The notes: generated from the sequence alone by a model not told the origin. A stretch of 37,721 nt of DNA from Gammaproteobacteria bacterium (GCA_011390365.1 JAABSM010000032.1:1-37721); one strand, 5' to 3'. Positions 7,627 to 16,455 are shown, counted from the first letter of the stretch. Made by a program: numbers and translations.

Positions 7627-8988
7627 ATGTGGAAAAAAGTCAAGAACTATTTTACCGGCGGTAGCCGGTCAAAGATCGTCGTTACCGCGGATGAACCGAG
7701 GATTATCCCGCGTTCCGAACATCAGATTTCGCGGGCCAACATCAGCGAAAACGCCCTCAAGGTGCTCTACCGCCTCAAGGATAACGGCTATCAGGCGCAC
7801 CTGGTGGGCGGCGGGGTGCGGGATCTGCTGCTGGGAAGGGAGCCCAAGGATTTCGATATCGCCACCGACGCCACCCCGGAAGAGGTGCGGCGGGTGTTTC
7901 GCAACTGCCGCCTGATCGGGCGGCGCTTTCGCCTCGCCCACGTCCACTTCGGGCGCGACATCATCGAAGTGGCCACCTTCCGCGGTCTCGGCGACGGCGA
8001 GGAGCAGGCGACCCGGGAGAACGGCAACGGCATGCTGGTGCGGGACAACGTCTACGGCGCCATCGAGGAGGACGCCGCCCGTCGCGACTTCACCGTCAAC
8101 GCCCTCTACTACAACATCGCCGACTTCTCGGTGATCGACTACGCCGACGGCGTGCGCGACCTGGAGGCGGGGCGGCTGCGGCTGCTGGGTGATCCGGAGG
8201 TGCGCTTCCGCGAAGATCCGGTGCGCATGTTGCGGGCGGTGCGTTTCGCCGCCAAGCTCGGTTTCGTCATCGACGAGACCTGCGAAAGGCACATCTTCGA
8301 ACTCGGCCACCTGCTGCGCGAGGTGCCGGCGGCGCGACTCTTCGACGAGGTGCTCAAGCTGTTCATGGGCGGCGCGGCGGTGGAGACCTTCGAAAAGGTG
8401 CGTCACTACGACCTCTTTCGCCACCTCTTTCCGGAGACCGAGGAGGCGCTGGCCCACGAGGAACACGACTTCCCCATCACCTTCGTGCTGCGCGCCATGG
8501 GCAACACCGACAAGCGGCTGTCCGAGGACAAGCCGGTCACCCCGTTCTTTCTCTATGCCGCGCTGCTGTGGGAGCCCACCCGGTTGCGCTGGGAGGAGCT
8601 GATCGCCGACGGCGAGCATCCGATTCCGGCGATTCAGCAGGCCGGCTCCGACGTGCTCGCCAATCAGGTCAAGCACATCACCATCCCCAAGCGCTTCTCC
8701 ATCCCCATGCGCGAGATGTGGAACCTGCAACCCCGTTTCGAACAGCGCAACGGCAAGCGCCCCCAGCAGTTGCTCACCCACCCCCGCTTTCGCGCCGCCT
8801 ACGACTTTCTGCTGCTGCGCGCCGAATCCGGCGAGGCGGATAGCGAACTGGCCGAGTGGTGGACCCGCTTCCAGGGCAACCAGGGGGGCGACCAGGAGCA
8901 GATGACCCAAGGCCGCCGCGACGACGGCGGGGGCCGAAGCCGTCGCCCGCGCCGCCGCCGGCGCAAGCCGAAGACCCAGGATGGATGA
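7627..8988 (+). CDS. pcnB: Poly(A) polymerase I
   Basis: Adds 3' poly(A) tails to RNA and so promotes decay. The protein carries the nucleotidyltransferase core LVGGGVRDLLLGREPKDFDIATDA, the GRRFRLAHV block, and the DFTVNALYYN and VRMLRAVRFAAKLGF blocks of the class II tRNA-nucleotidyltransferase/poly(A) polymerase family; the long NCRLIGRRFRLAHV form and basic tail (RRPRRRRRKPK) favour PcnB over CCA-adding enzyme. ATG 7627 (MWKKVKNYF) was chosen because it matches the usual PcnB N-terminus; a frame start at 7552 adds 25 unlike residues. No clear ribosome site is seen. The end overlaps folK by 8 bases, a common pcnB-folK arrangement. Confidence 0.95.
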   Translation: MWKKVKNYFTGGSRSKIVVTADEPRIIPRSEHQISRANISENALKVLYRLKDNGYQAHLVGGGVRDLLLGREPKDFDIATDATPEEVRRVFRNCRLIGRRFRLAHVHFGRDIIEVATFRGLGDGEEQATRENGNGMLVRDNVYGAIEEDAARRDFTVNALYYNIADFSVIDYADGVRDLEAGRLRLLGDPEVRFREDPVRMLRAVRFAAKLGFVIDETCERHIFELGHLLREVPAARLFDEVLKLFMGGAAVETFEKVRHYDLFRHLFPETEEALAHEEHDFPITFVLRAMGNTDKRLSEDKPVTPFFLYAALLWEPTRLRWEELIADGEHPIPAIQQAGSDVLANQVKHITIPKRFSIPMREMWNLQPRFEQRNGKRPQQLLTHPRFRAAYDFLLLRAESGEADSELAEWWTRFQGNQGGDQEQMTQGRRDDGGGRSRRPRRRRRKPKTQDG

Positions 8989-9484
8989 CAGCGTCATCGT
9001 TCATATCGGCCTGGGGGCCAATCTCGACGACCCCCGCCGCCAGATCCTCGATGCCTTGGTGGAGCTGGAGCAGCTGGAGGGCTGCGCCGCCCTGCGCGCC
9101 TCCTCCCTCTACGCCTCCCTGCCGATGGGGCCGCCGGACCAGCCCGACTACATCAACGCCGTGGCCGAGATGGAGTGCCGCCTGCCCCCGGAGATTCTCC
9201 TCGACGCCCTGCAAATCCTGGAAAACCGCCACGGTCGCATCCGTCGTCAGCACTGGGGACCCCGCACCCTCGATCTGGATCTGCTACTCTTTGGCGAAAG
9301 GCGTATCGACACCCCCCGTCTCAAGATCCCCCATCCGGGTCTGACGGAACGCGCCTTTGTGCTGCTGCCGCTGGCGGAGCTGATGGGGGAGGAGTGGCGG
9401 ATTCCGGGAGTTGGGCGGTTGGGGGATTGTCTGGAGCGGGTTGATTTGGCTGGCGTTCGGCGGTTGGGTGGGGGGGAGGCTTGA
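8981..9484 (+). CDS. folK: 2-amino-4-hydroxy-6-hydroxymethyldihydropteridine pyrophosphokinase
   Basis: Transfers pyrophosphate from ATP to 6-hydroxymethyl-7,8-dihydropterin in folate synthesis. The 167-residue protein has the family blocks HIGLGANLDDP near the start, DYINAVAEMEC, the signature RTLDLDLLLFGE and IPHPGLTERAFVLLPLAEL. ATG 8981 overlaps the pcnB stop by 8 bases, so translation is coupled. The last 15 or so residues are Gly/Arg-rich. Confidence 0.95.
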   Translation: MDDSVIVHIGLGANLDDPRRQILDALVELEQLEGCAALRASSLYASLPMGPPDQPDYINAVAEMECRLPPEILLDALQILENRHGRIRRQHWGPRTLDLDLLLFGERRIDTPRLKIPHPGLTERAFVLLPLAELMGEEWRIPGVGRLGDCLERVDLAGVRRLGGGEA

Positions 9485-9507
9485 GGCTTGAGGCTGGAGG
9501 GGTGCGT

Positions 9508-9694
9508 TTTTTGGACAGGATTCACGGGATTTACAGGATTGCTGTTTGAAGGATGTGCGAGGAGGTCGTAGTCTGTAGACACTCATCTCTCATCTCGTAA
9601 CACCGCTCCGGCGGTGTTACGCTTGATCGGTCACACCGCAGGAGCGGTGTGACCAGAAAATAATCCTGTAAATCCCGTTAATCCTGTCCAAAAA
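9508..9694. repeat. Nested inverted-repeat cassette between folK and panB
   Basis: About 33-base arms (9508-9540 and 9662-9694) are inverse copies with one mismatch; each contains TTGGACAGGATT and GGGATTTACAGGATT. Between them are two perfect hairpins: GTAACACCGC with its complement (9597-9620) and TCACACCGC with its complement (9631-9652). The arm sequence recurs, degenerated, near 19256-19290, 19443-19485, 22236-22280 and 22420-22460. It may be a MITE-like element or a terminator of pcnB-folK. Confidence 0.8.
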
Positions 9695-9710
9695 CAAACC
9701 GGATAAGAGC

Positions 9711-10508
9711 ATGAAAAGAATCACCGTAACCACCCTGCAAAAGATGAAAGAGGCGGGCGAGAAGATCGTCATGTCGACCTGTTACGATGCCTCCTTCGCG
9801 ACGATTCTGGAGGAGAACGGGGTCGAGGCGATGTTGGTGGGGGACTCCCTGGGGATGGTCTTTCAGGGGCTGGAGAGCACCCTGCCGGTGGAGTTGGATC
9901 AGATGATCTACCACACCCAGTGCGTCGCCCGCGGTCGTCAGCGCGCGCTGCTGATCACCGACATGCCGTTCATGTCCTACAGTACCCCGGAGCTGGCGAT
10001 GGCGACCGCCGGGCGTATCCTGAAAGAGGGCGGCGCGCACATGGTGAAGCTGGAGGGGGGCAGTACCCAGCTCGATACCGTCGCCCGCCTTACCGACCAT
10101 GGCATCCCGGTGTGCGCCCACCTCGGTCTGCTACCCCAGTCGGTCCACAAGACCGGCGGTTACAAGGTGCAGGGGCGGGATGCGGCGGGGGCGGCGGCGA
10201 TTCGCGACGATGCCCTGGCCCTGCAAAAGGCGGGGGCGCAGATGCTGGTGCTGGAGTGCGTGCCGGCGGCGCTGGCGGGGGAGATCTCCGCCTCGCTGCG
10301 CATCCCGGTGATCGGCATCGGCGCGGGCAATGGCTGCGACGGCCAGGTGCAGGTGCTGTACGACATGCTCGGCATCACCCGCGGCAAGCTGCCCAGCTTC
10401 TCCCGCAACTTCCTCGCCGAGGCGGCCTCCATCGAAGAGGCGGTGGCGAGCTACTCGGCGGCGGTCAAGTCCGGGGCCTTTCCCGATGCGGAGCGCAGTT
10501 TCCAATGA
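9711..10508 (+). CDS. panB: 3-methyl-2-oxobutanoate hydroxymethyltransferase
   Basis: First committed step of pantothenate synthesis: adds a hydroxymethyl group from methylene-tetrahydrofolate to 2-oxoisovalerate. The 265-residue sequence has STCYDASFATILEENG, the metal and substrate block LVGDSLGMVFQG, the TDMPFMSY segment, MVKLEGG, and GIGAGNGCDGQVQVLYDMLG, all typical of PanB. Its stop overlaps the panC start as ATGA, so the two are an operon. The gene begins 16 bases after the repeat cassette. Confidence 0.97.
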   Translation: MKRITVTTLQKMKEAGEKIVMSTCYDASFATILEENGVEAMLVGDSLGMVFQGLESTLPVELDQMIYHTQCVARGRQRALLITDMPFMSYSTPELAMATAGRILKEGGAHMVKLEGGSTQLDTVARLTDHGIPVCAHLGLLPQSVHKTGGYKVQGRDAAGAAAIRDDALALQKAGAQMLVLECVPAALAGEISASLRIPVIGIGAGNGCDGQVQVLYDMLGITRGKLPSFSRNFLAEAASIEEAVASYSAAVKSGAFPDAERSFQ

Positions 10509-11365
10509 GTCGCACGATGGTTCGGGTGGAGACGATTCCGGCGCTGCGCCGGACTCTTGGCGAGTGGCGATTGCGCGATGAGCGTATCGCGCTGGTACCG
10601 ACCATGGGCAATCTGCACGCCGGGCATCTGCAACTGGTGCGACGGGCGCGGGAGATCGGCGATCGGGTGGTGGTCTCGATCTTCGTCAACCCCACCCAGT
10701 TCGGCGAGGGGGAGGATTTCGGCGCCTACCCGCGCACCCTGGAAGAGGACGCCCAGGCGCTCAAAGGGGCGGGGGCGGATCTGCTCTTCAGCCCGTCGGT
10801 GGCGGAGGTCTATCGCCGCCCCCAGGAGCAGCTCAGCCTGATCCACCTCCCCGGCATTTCTGAAATGCTATGCGGGGCGAGTCGTCCCGGCCATTTCGAT
10901 GGCGTCGCCACGGTGGTGTGCAAGCTCTTCAATATGGTCCAGCCGGGCCTGGCGGTGTTCGGCGAGAAGGATTTCCAGCAACTGCTGGTGATTCGGCGCA
11001 TGACCGAGGACCTGGACCTGCCGGTGGAGATCGTCGGCGTGCCCACGGTGCGGGAGAAGGACGGGCTGGCGATGAGTTCCCGCAACGCCTATCTGCGCCC
11101 GGAGGAGCGCAAGATCGCCCCCAACCTGCACCGTATCCTGCGCGAGGTCGCCGACAAGGTGCGCGCCGGCGAGGGCAACCTCGTCGGGCTCAAATCCATC
11201 GCCCGCGCCGAACTCACCGAGCTGGGCTTTCGCCCCGACTACCTGGAGATCCGCCGCGCCGCCGATCTCGCCCCGCCGAAGCCTGAAGACCGGCGTCTGG
11301 TGGTGCTCGCCGCCGCCCACCTGGGGCGCGCGAGGCTGATCGATAATCTGCCATTTCGTCGGTAA
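10505..11365 (+). CDS. panC: Pantoate-beta-alanine ligase (pantothenate synthetase)
   Basis: Condenses pantoate with beta-alanine using ATP to give pantothenate. The start is ATG 10505 (MSRTMVRVET), overlapping the panB stop by 4 bases; the frame is open further upstream but that part is shadow. The 286-residue protein shows PTMGNLHAGHLQLV (HIGH-like motif), FVNPTQFGEGEDF, GHFDGVATVVCKLFNMV, FGEKDFQQL and the KMSKS-like MSSRNAYL. No panD is in the window, so beta-alanine must come from elsewhere. Confidence 0.97.
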   Translation: MSRTMVRVETIPALRRTLGEWRLRDERIALVPTMGNLHAGHLQLVRRAREIGDRVVVSIFVNPTQFGEGEDFGAYPRTLEEDAQALKGAGADLLFSPSVAEVYRRPQEQLSLIHLPGISEMLCGASRPGHFDGVATVVCKLFNMVQPGLAVFGEKDFQQLLVIRRMTEDLDLPVEIVGVPTVREKDGLAMSSRNAYLRPEERKIAPNLHRILREVADKVRAGEGNLVGLKSIARAELTELGFRPDYLEIRRAADLAPPKPEDRRLVVLAAAHLGRARLIDNLPFRR

Positions 11366-11403
11366 ACATGGCGTATAACCCCGGTGCTCCAAAAGAACAC
11401 CGT

Positions 11404-11580
11404 CATTCCGGCCAAGGAAGGCCGGAATCCAGCGCCACGGATGGCGTTCACTCCACCGGATATCGCGGACGCCCGCGCAACTCGACGAAGCGCCCGCGCA
11501 GCCCGGATGTAGCGCAGCGAAATCCGGGTGGACGAAGCCATCCGCCCCCGGACTCCGCGCGGCTCCATCCGGGCTACGGG
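11404..11580. repeat. REP-like hairpins between panC and comEC
   Basis: ATTCCGGCC and its complement (11405-11413, 11420-11428) form one hairpin. CCCGGAT and its complement flank GTAGCGCAGCGAA (11502-11528), with a half copy CATCCGGGCTACGGG at 11567. Both forms are common intergenic repeats in gammaproteobacteria. The first recurs inverted at 24031-24077. Confidence 0.7.
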
Positions 11581-11597
11581 ATTGCCAGAACAGACCC

Positions 11598-13964
11598 TTG
11601 CTTGCACCTCCACGGGTGCTCTCCAACCCGGTGATCCGATTTTTCCAGGCAGCCCGGCCCCTGGCCCGCGACTTCGTCGCCAGCTTCCAGTTCGCCGTCA
11701 TCGCCTTCGTCGCCGGGGTGCTGTGGCTGCAACAGCAGGCCCAGTTGCCCCACCTGGGCTGGACGGTTGCGATCCCGTTTCTCCTCGTCGCCCTCCGCGG
11801 CCGTGCGCTTCGCCCAGTTGCGGCTCTGGCGCTGGGCTTGCTGTGGGCGAGTCTCTACGGCCACTGGCAATTGCAAGGCGGTACCCCGCCGCAACTGGAA
11901 GGGGAGGACCTCCAGCTGGAAGGCTGGGTCGCCTCGCTGCCGGATCGGGATGGGCGTCGCAGCCGCTTCCTCTTCGATGTCGAGGGAATGGCCCATGAAG
12001 GTGTCGAGGTCAACACGCCGGGCCGGGTGCGCCTGAGCTGCTACGACTGCGAGACCCGTTTCGCGCCCGGCGAGAAATATCGCCTTACCGCCCGCCTCAA
12101 GCGTCCCTCCGGCTTCATGAACCCCGGCGGCTTCGACTACGAAGGATGGCTGTTCCGCAAGGGGGTGCGGGCCACCGGCTATGTGCGGGATCGAGAGCCC
12201 ATCCAGCGCATCGAGGCGTCCCATCCCCGCTATCGGCTGTTACGACTGCGCATGGGGATCCGCGACCTGATCCAGCGCGAGGTGGAGGGACCCGCGGCCG
12301 GGCTCATCGCCGCGCTGGCCATCGGCGACCGCGGCGGCATCGAGCGGGAGCAGTGGGAGCGCTATACCCGCAACGGCATCAACCACCTGGTCGCCATCTC
12401 GGGGCTGCACATCGGCATCATCAGCGGCCTCTGCTACTGGCTGGTGCAGTGGGGCTGGCGACGTTCACCGCGTCTCGTCCACGCCTTGCCGGCGCAGAAG
12501 GCGGGCATCGTCGCGGCGCTGTTCGGCGCCACCCTCTACGCGGCGCTGGCGGGCTTCGCCATCCCCACCCAGCGGGCGCTGATCATGGCGCTGGTGCTGC
12601 TCGGCGGGCTGCTCGCCGGGCGTATGAGCCGGCCCTCCCGCAATCTCGCCCTGGCGCTGCTGCTGGTGACGATATGGAACCCGCTGGCGGTGCTCTCCGC
12701 CGGCTTGTGGTTCTCCTTCGCCGCGGTGGCGGCGATCTTCCTCATCTACGCCGGGCGGCTCGGGCGTCCCCATCCGCTGCTGGCCTGGGGCGGCATCCAA
12801 TGGGCCATCGCCCTGGCGCTGGCGCCGCTGCTGATCGCCCGCGGCATGCAGGTGTCGCTGGCGGGGCCGCTGATCAACCTGCTGCTGGTGCCCCTCTTCA
12901 CCTTTCTGGTGGTGCCCGGGGTGCTGGCGGGGGTGCTGCTGACGGCCCTCTACCCGCCGCTGGGCGGCGAGGTGTTGCGGGGGCTGGCCTGGCTGTTGGG
13001 GTACATGGAGATGGGGCTGGCGCTGGTGGCGGACTACTCCTGGGCGGCGATCCGCCCGCCGCAAGCGCCGCCGTGGCTGTGGTTGCTGGGGCTGGCGGGG
13101 GCGATCTGGGCGCTGTTGCCGCGCGGGGTTCCGGGGCGCGGCCTGGGTCTGCTCGCGCTATTGCCGCTGCTGCTCTGGTCGCCGCCGACACCGCGGTCAG
13201 GCGAGGTGCGCATCACCCTCCTCGACGTGGGTCAGGGCATGGCGCTGGTGGCCGAGACCCGCCGCCATACCCTGGTCTACGATACCGGGCCGCGCTTTCC
13301 GTCGGGCTTCAACACCGGCTCGGCGGTGGTCGCGCCGTTTCTGGAGAGTCGCGGCATCGGCCATATCGATCGACTGGTGGTGAGCAATGGCGACATCGAT
13401 CACGCCGGCGGCCTGCATGGCCTGCTGAGCCGCATCCCGGCCGGCGAGATCTTCAGCGGCGAGCCCGATGCCCTGGAGATGTCCGGCGTCGAGGCCTGTC
13501 TGGCGGGGCGGGAGTGGCGATGGGACGGCGTCACCTTCCGCTTCCTGCACCCGGACGCCAGCCGCCCCTGGCGCGGCAACGACGCCTCCTGCGCGTTGCG
13601 CATCTCCGCCGGCGGCAGCCACATGCTGGTCAGCGGCGATATCGAGGAGCGCGCCGAGCGTCGCATGCTGGAGAGCGGCCAGGAGCTGCGCGCCGATGCC
13701 GCGATCGTTCCCCACCACGGCAGCAAGAGCTCCTCCAGCCCGGTCTTCGTCGCCGCCGTCGGCGCGCGCTGGGCGCTGGTCTCGGCGGGCTATCGCAACC
13801 GCTTCGGGTTGCCGCGGGAGGAGATCCTGGCGCGCTGGCGGGCGTCGGGGGCGGAGATTCGGGACACCGCTGGCGAAGGCGCCTTGACGCTGGTGCTGCG
13901 TGACGACGGCATCAGCGGCCCCCGATCCTGGCGACGGCTGGCGCGGCGCTACTGGAATCGGTGA
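11598..13964 (+). CDS. comEC: DNA internalization-related competence protein ComEC/Rec2
   Basis: Inner-membrane channel that passes single-stranded DNA into the cytoplasm in natural transformation. The 788-residue frame has an N-terminal DUF4131-like membrane and OB-like region, the competence domain (about 210-500, many hydrophobic helices, NHLVAISGLHIGI motif) and a C-terminal metallo-beta-lactamase-like domain starting with LLDVGQGMAL near residue 541. The usual S-H-x-D-x-D-H metal motif reads SNGDIDH, with Asn597 where His is expected; the later PHHGSKSSSS block is intact. No ATG lies near the start: TTG 11598 and GTG 11616 or 11631 are candidates, none with a good ribosome site. It may be mainly degenerate in its hydrolase part. 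Confidence 0.93.
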   Translation: MLAPPRVLSNPVIRFFQAARPLARDFVASFQFAVIAFVAGVLWLQQQAQLPHLGWTVAIPFLLVALRGRALRPVAALALGLLWASLYGHWQLQGGTPPQLEGEDLQLEGWVASLPDRDGRRSRFLFDVEGMAHEGVEVNTPGRVRLSCYDCETRFAPGEKYRLTARLKRPSGFMNPGGFDYEGWLFRKGVRATGYVRDREPIQRIEASHPRYRLLRLRMGIRDLIQREVEGPAAGLIAALAIGDRGGIEREQWERYTRNGINHLVAISGLHIGIISGLCYWLVQWGWRRSPRLVHALPAQKAGIVAALFGATLYAALAGFAIPTQRALIMALVLLGGLLAGRMSRPSRNLALALLLVTIWNPLAVLSAGLWFSFAAVAAIFLIYAGRLGRPHPLLAWGGIQWAIALALAPLLIARGMQVSLAGPLINLLLVPLFTFLVVPGVLAGVLLTALYPPLGGEVLRGLAWLLGYMEMGLALVADYSWAAIRPPQAPPWLWLLGLAGAIWALLPRGVPGRGLGLLALLPLLLWSPPTPRSGEVRITLLDVGQGMALVAETRRHTLVYDTGPRFPSGFNTGSAVVAPFLESRGIGHIDRLVVSNGDIDHAGGLHGLLSRIPAGEIFSGEPDALEMSGVEACLAGREWRWDGVTFRFLHPDASRPWRGNDASCALRISAGGSHMLVSGDIEERAERRMLESGQELRADAAIVPHHGSKSSSSPVFVAAVGARWALVSAGYRNRFGLPREEILARWRASGAEIRDTAGEGALTLVLRDDGISGPRSWRRLARRYWNR

Positions 13965-14117
13965 CCCGGTTCCTTGACAACACTTGCCAAGCCGCTGCCT
14001 TTCGTTTATTTTGCAATGGCATAAAAGTGAAATATAACAAAACGAATCAAAGTGATTTCTTCTTTCGGCAATCCAAGCGGCCATCCTGGCCGGGAACCGA
14101 ATGGAGGAGAGAGTGCA

Positions 14118-14393
14118 ATGGATAAGAAGATGCCTTGTGCGGTCGCTGGCGCGACGGCGTTCGGGCGCCCTGACAATTCCGCCCAGGCCGGACCCAATGC
14201 CATTACGTTAACGCTACGCCATGCTCCAGCACCTGCTGCGCCTCATTCCGCGGCAACCCGGAAATCACCGGACTCGCATAGAATGCGCCGAATAAAAAGC
14301 CTTGCCGCTCGGTCGACGGCGCATCCCATGCGGAACCCAAAATGGTCGAAGTGTCCACGAAGTGAGGCGCATCATCTCTGGAGAACGCTATGA
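14118..14393 (+). CDS. Doubtful small ORF, possibly a truncated gene
   Basis: ATG 14118 (MDKKMPCAVAGATAFG) has a strong ribosome site, GGAGGAGAGAG, ending a few bases upstream. The first 25 to 30 codons look natural, but from about 14205 the frame runs into a dispersed repeat also present at the right end of the window, and the remaining residues are Arg/Pro/Ser-rich like a non-coding frame. I read it as a possible gene start cut by repeat insertion. No function can be assigned. Confidence 0.25.
   Translation: MDKKMPCAVAGATAFGRPDNSAQAGPNAITLTLRHAPAPAAPHSAATRKSPDSHRMRRIKSLAARSTAHPMRNPKWSKCPRSEAHHLWRTL
14205..14391. repeat. About 190-bp dispersed repeat, copy A
   Basis: Matches 37534-37721 over its length with many substitutions. 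Its best conserved part has GCATAGAATGCGCC (14276-14289) and GGCGCATCCCATGC (14318-14331), a near-perfect stem around a GCTCGGTCGAC-containing loop, then GAGGCGCATCA. It fills most of the 511-base gap between comEC and the HD-GYP gene; the rest (13965-14117) is AT-richer spacer with no clear promoter. Confidence 0.75.
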
Positions 14394-14475
14394 TGGTTTA
14401 TCTTGATCACATTGAGGCAGGACCTCCACCGCGAAACCCCGCGAGTCCGCCGGACCGCGGAAATCAATCCGGCCA

Positions 14476-15618
14476 ATGAGCGGAGAAACCTTTCTCTACC
14501 GCGACTCCCTGGTAGGCCTGAGCGAGGACATCCCCCTCACCCAGAAGCTGGAGCGGGTGCGCGCCACCCTTTCCCGCCAATACCCCTTCATCACCCGCAT
14601 CGCCGCCGCCCTTTACGACGAGCACACGGATCTGCTGAAGACCTTTCTGCACAGTGGTGACGCCCAGAACCCCCTCACCTGGTACGAGGCCAGGCTCGCG
14701 GACTCCCGCTCCCTCAGCGAAATCCGGGATCTGCGCCTGCCGCGGGTGGTCAATGACCTCAGCGTCTTTTCCGGCGCCGAAAAGCGCCATACCAAGGCGA
14801 TCGCCGAGCAGGGCTTCGCCGCCAGCTATACCCTGCCGATCTACCACAAGGACGACTTTCTCGGCTTCGTCTTCTTCAACTCGGACCACAAGGACGTCTT
14901 TCAGGATCAGGTGCTGTTCTATCTCGACAGCGTCGCCAACCTCCTCTCCCAGGCCATCGTCCAGCAACTGCTGGAGGTGCGCACCCTGCTGGGCGCGGTC
15001 AAGACGGTGCAGGACATCGCCCACACCCGCGACAACGAGACCGGCGACCACCTCCGCCGCATGGCCTGCTACGCCCGCATCATCGCCAGGGAGCTGGGGC
15101 CGGTGTTGAATCTCAACGACGAATTCATTGAGTACATCCACCTCTTCGCGCCACTGCACGATATCGGCAAGATCGCTATCCCCGACGAGATCCTGCTCAA
15201 GCAGGGGCCGCTCAGCGACGAGGAGTTCGAGATCATGAAGACCCACACCACCGAGGGGCGCAAGATCATCGAATGCATGCTCGACCACTTCAAGTTGCAG
15301 GGTTTCGAATACGCCGACCTGCTGATCCAGATCGTCGAGGATCATCACGAAAAGCTCGATGGCAAGGGCTATGGTCGCCGCATGCCCGGTGAAGAGGTGC
15401 CGCTGGCGGCGCGCATCATCGCCGTCGCCGACGTCTTCGACGCCCTCACCAGCAAGCGCCCCTACAAGGAGGCCTGGAGCAACGACCGCGCCTTTGCCTT
15501 GCTGCGGGAGCTGGCGGACGTCGAACTCGACGGCCGCTGCGTCGCGGCGCTGTGCAACAATATGGAGAGGGTCGTGGAGGTGCAGCGGCAGTTCGGCGAG
15601 CACAACGACCTTGGCTGA
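14476..15618 (+). CDS. GAF/HD-GYP domain protein, putative c-di-GMP phosphodiesterase
   Basis: A 380-residue soluble protein. A GAF-like sensor fills about residues 20-165; an HD-GYP domain follows from about 175, with H228-D229 in HDIGK and H290-H291-E in HHEKLDGKGYG. HD-GYP enzymes hydrolyse c-di-GMP to pGpG or GMP with a bi- or trinuclear metal site. The metal-binding residues are present; the name-giving GYP reads GYG at 298-300, a variant that can alter partner contacts. The start ATG 14476 has no good ribosome site. The stop overlaps the next gene by 8 bases. Confidence 0.92.
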   Translation: MSGETFLYRDSLVGLSEDIPLTQKLERVRATLSRQYPFITRIAAALYDEHTDLLKTFLHSGDAQNPLTWYEARLADSRSLSEIRDLRLPRVVNDLSVFSGAEKRHTKAIAEQGFAASYTLPIYHKDDFLGFVFFNSDHKDVFQDQVLFYLDSVANLLSQAIVQQLLEVRTLLGAVKTVQDIAHTRDNETGDHLRRMACYARIIARELGPVLNLNDEFIEYIHLFAPLHDIGKIAIPDEILLKQGPLSDEEFEIMKTHTTEGRKIIECMLDHFKLQGFEYADLLIQIVEDHHEKLDGKGYGRRMPGEEVPLAARIIAVADVFDALTSKRPYKEAWSNDRAFALLRELADVELDGRCVAALCNNMERVVEVQRQFGEHNDLG

Positions 15619-16327
15619 TTTCAACACCCACCTCTCGGTCGGCATCGCCGTCAGCGGCGTCTGCGCCAGCGCCGCGATGGTGGCGGGCCTCGCCGATCGC
15701 GCCGAGGTGCTGCCCTGCTTCCTGCTCGGGGCCATCGGCGGGCTGTTGCCGGACGTGGACGCCGACTACTCCACGCCCTTGCAGATCGCCTTCACCCTCT
15801 TCTCCATCGTCATCGCCTTCCTGCTGATGTTCGCCGCCGCCATCCACTTCACCAGCCTCGCCGAACTGCTGCTGGTGTGGCTGGCCGGCTACCTGGCGAT
15901 TCGCTGGGGGGTGTTTCAGCTCTTTACCCGCCACACCACCCATCGCGGCATGATCCACTCCCTGCCGGTCGCCGCCGCCAGCGGCATCTTCACCGCCGCC
16001 ATCGCCTACTGGCTGTTCGAGCTACCCTCGCTCAAGGCCTGGCTCTATGGCGCGTTCGTCACCCTCGGCTTCCTTACCCACCTGCTGCTGGACGAGATCA
16101 GCGCCATCAACCTCTTCGGCATCCGCTCCCGCCGCTCCTTCGGCAGCGCCATGAAGCTCTGGTACCGCAACAGCTGGCGCGCCACCCTCGCCGCCTACAT
16201 CGCCCTCGCCATCACCCTGCCGCTTGCGCCCCCCATCCACGACTTTCGCGACGCCATCCTCGATCTCTCGCCCAGGGCCATGCTCGAAGACAAACTCTTT
16301 CCCGAAGGCGGCTGGTTCGCCATCTGA
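15611..16327 (+). CDS. YdjM/DUF457-family membrane-bound metal-dependent hydrolase
   Basis: A 238-residue membrane protein with about five hydrophobic helices. Family motifs are THLSVG near the N-terminus, GLLPDVDADYS, HRGMIHS and THLLLDEI, whose Asp and His residues bind metal. Family members in Bacteria are linked to membrane or phospholipid metabolism and DNA-damage induction; the substrate is not known. I chose TTG 15611 (then ADFNTHLSVG), which gives the family N-terminus and overlaps the HD-GYP stop by 8 bases, so translation is probably coupled. Confidence 0.85.
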   Translation: MADFNTHLSVGIAVSGVCASAAMVAGLADRAEVLPCFLLGAIGGLLPDVDADYSTPLQIAFTLFSIVIAFLLMFAAAIHFTSLAELLLVWLAGYLAIRWGVFQLFTRHTTHRGMIHSLPVAAASGIFTAAIAYWLFELPSLKAWLYGAFVTLGFLTHLLLDEISAINLFGIRSRRSFGSAMKLWYRNSWRATLAAYIALAITLPLAPPIHDFRDAILDLSPRAMLEDKLFPEGGWFAI

Positions 16328-16455
16328 GCGGCGCCGGCCTCCTCAAAAAGCCCTTTTGCGAAAGGGGGTACTGATTGCGGGGCGCTTCCTTGGAATAAAA
16401 CTACCATACGCGCGACACTAGCACCCTTTTAATATCGCTGTTTCTGGAAATCGCC

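Noticed and set aside
13974-14002. TTGACA box after comEC as a promoter
   Set aside because: No acceptable -10 box lies at 16-18 bases spacing.
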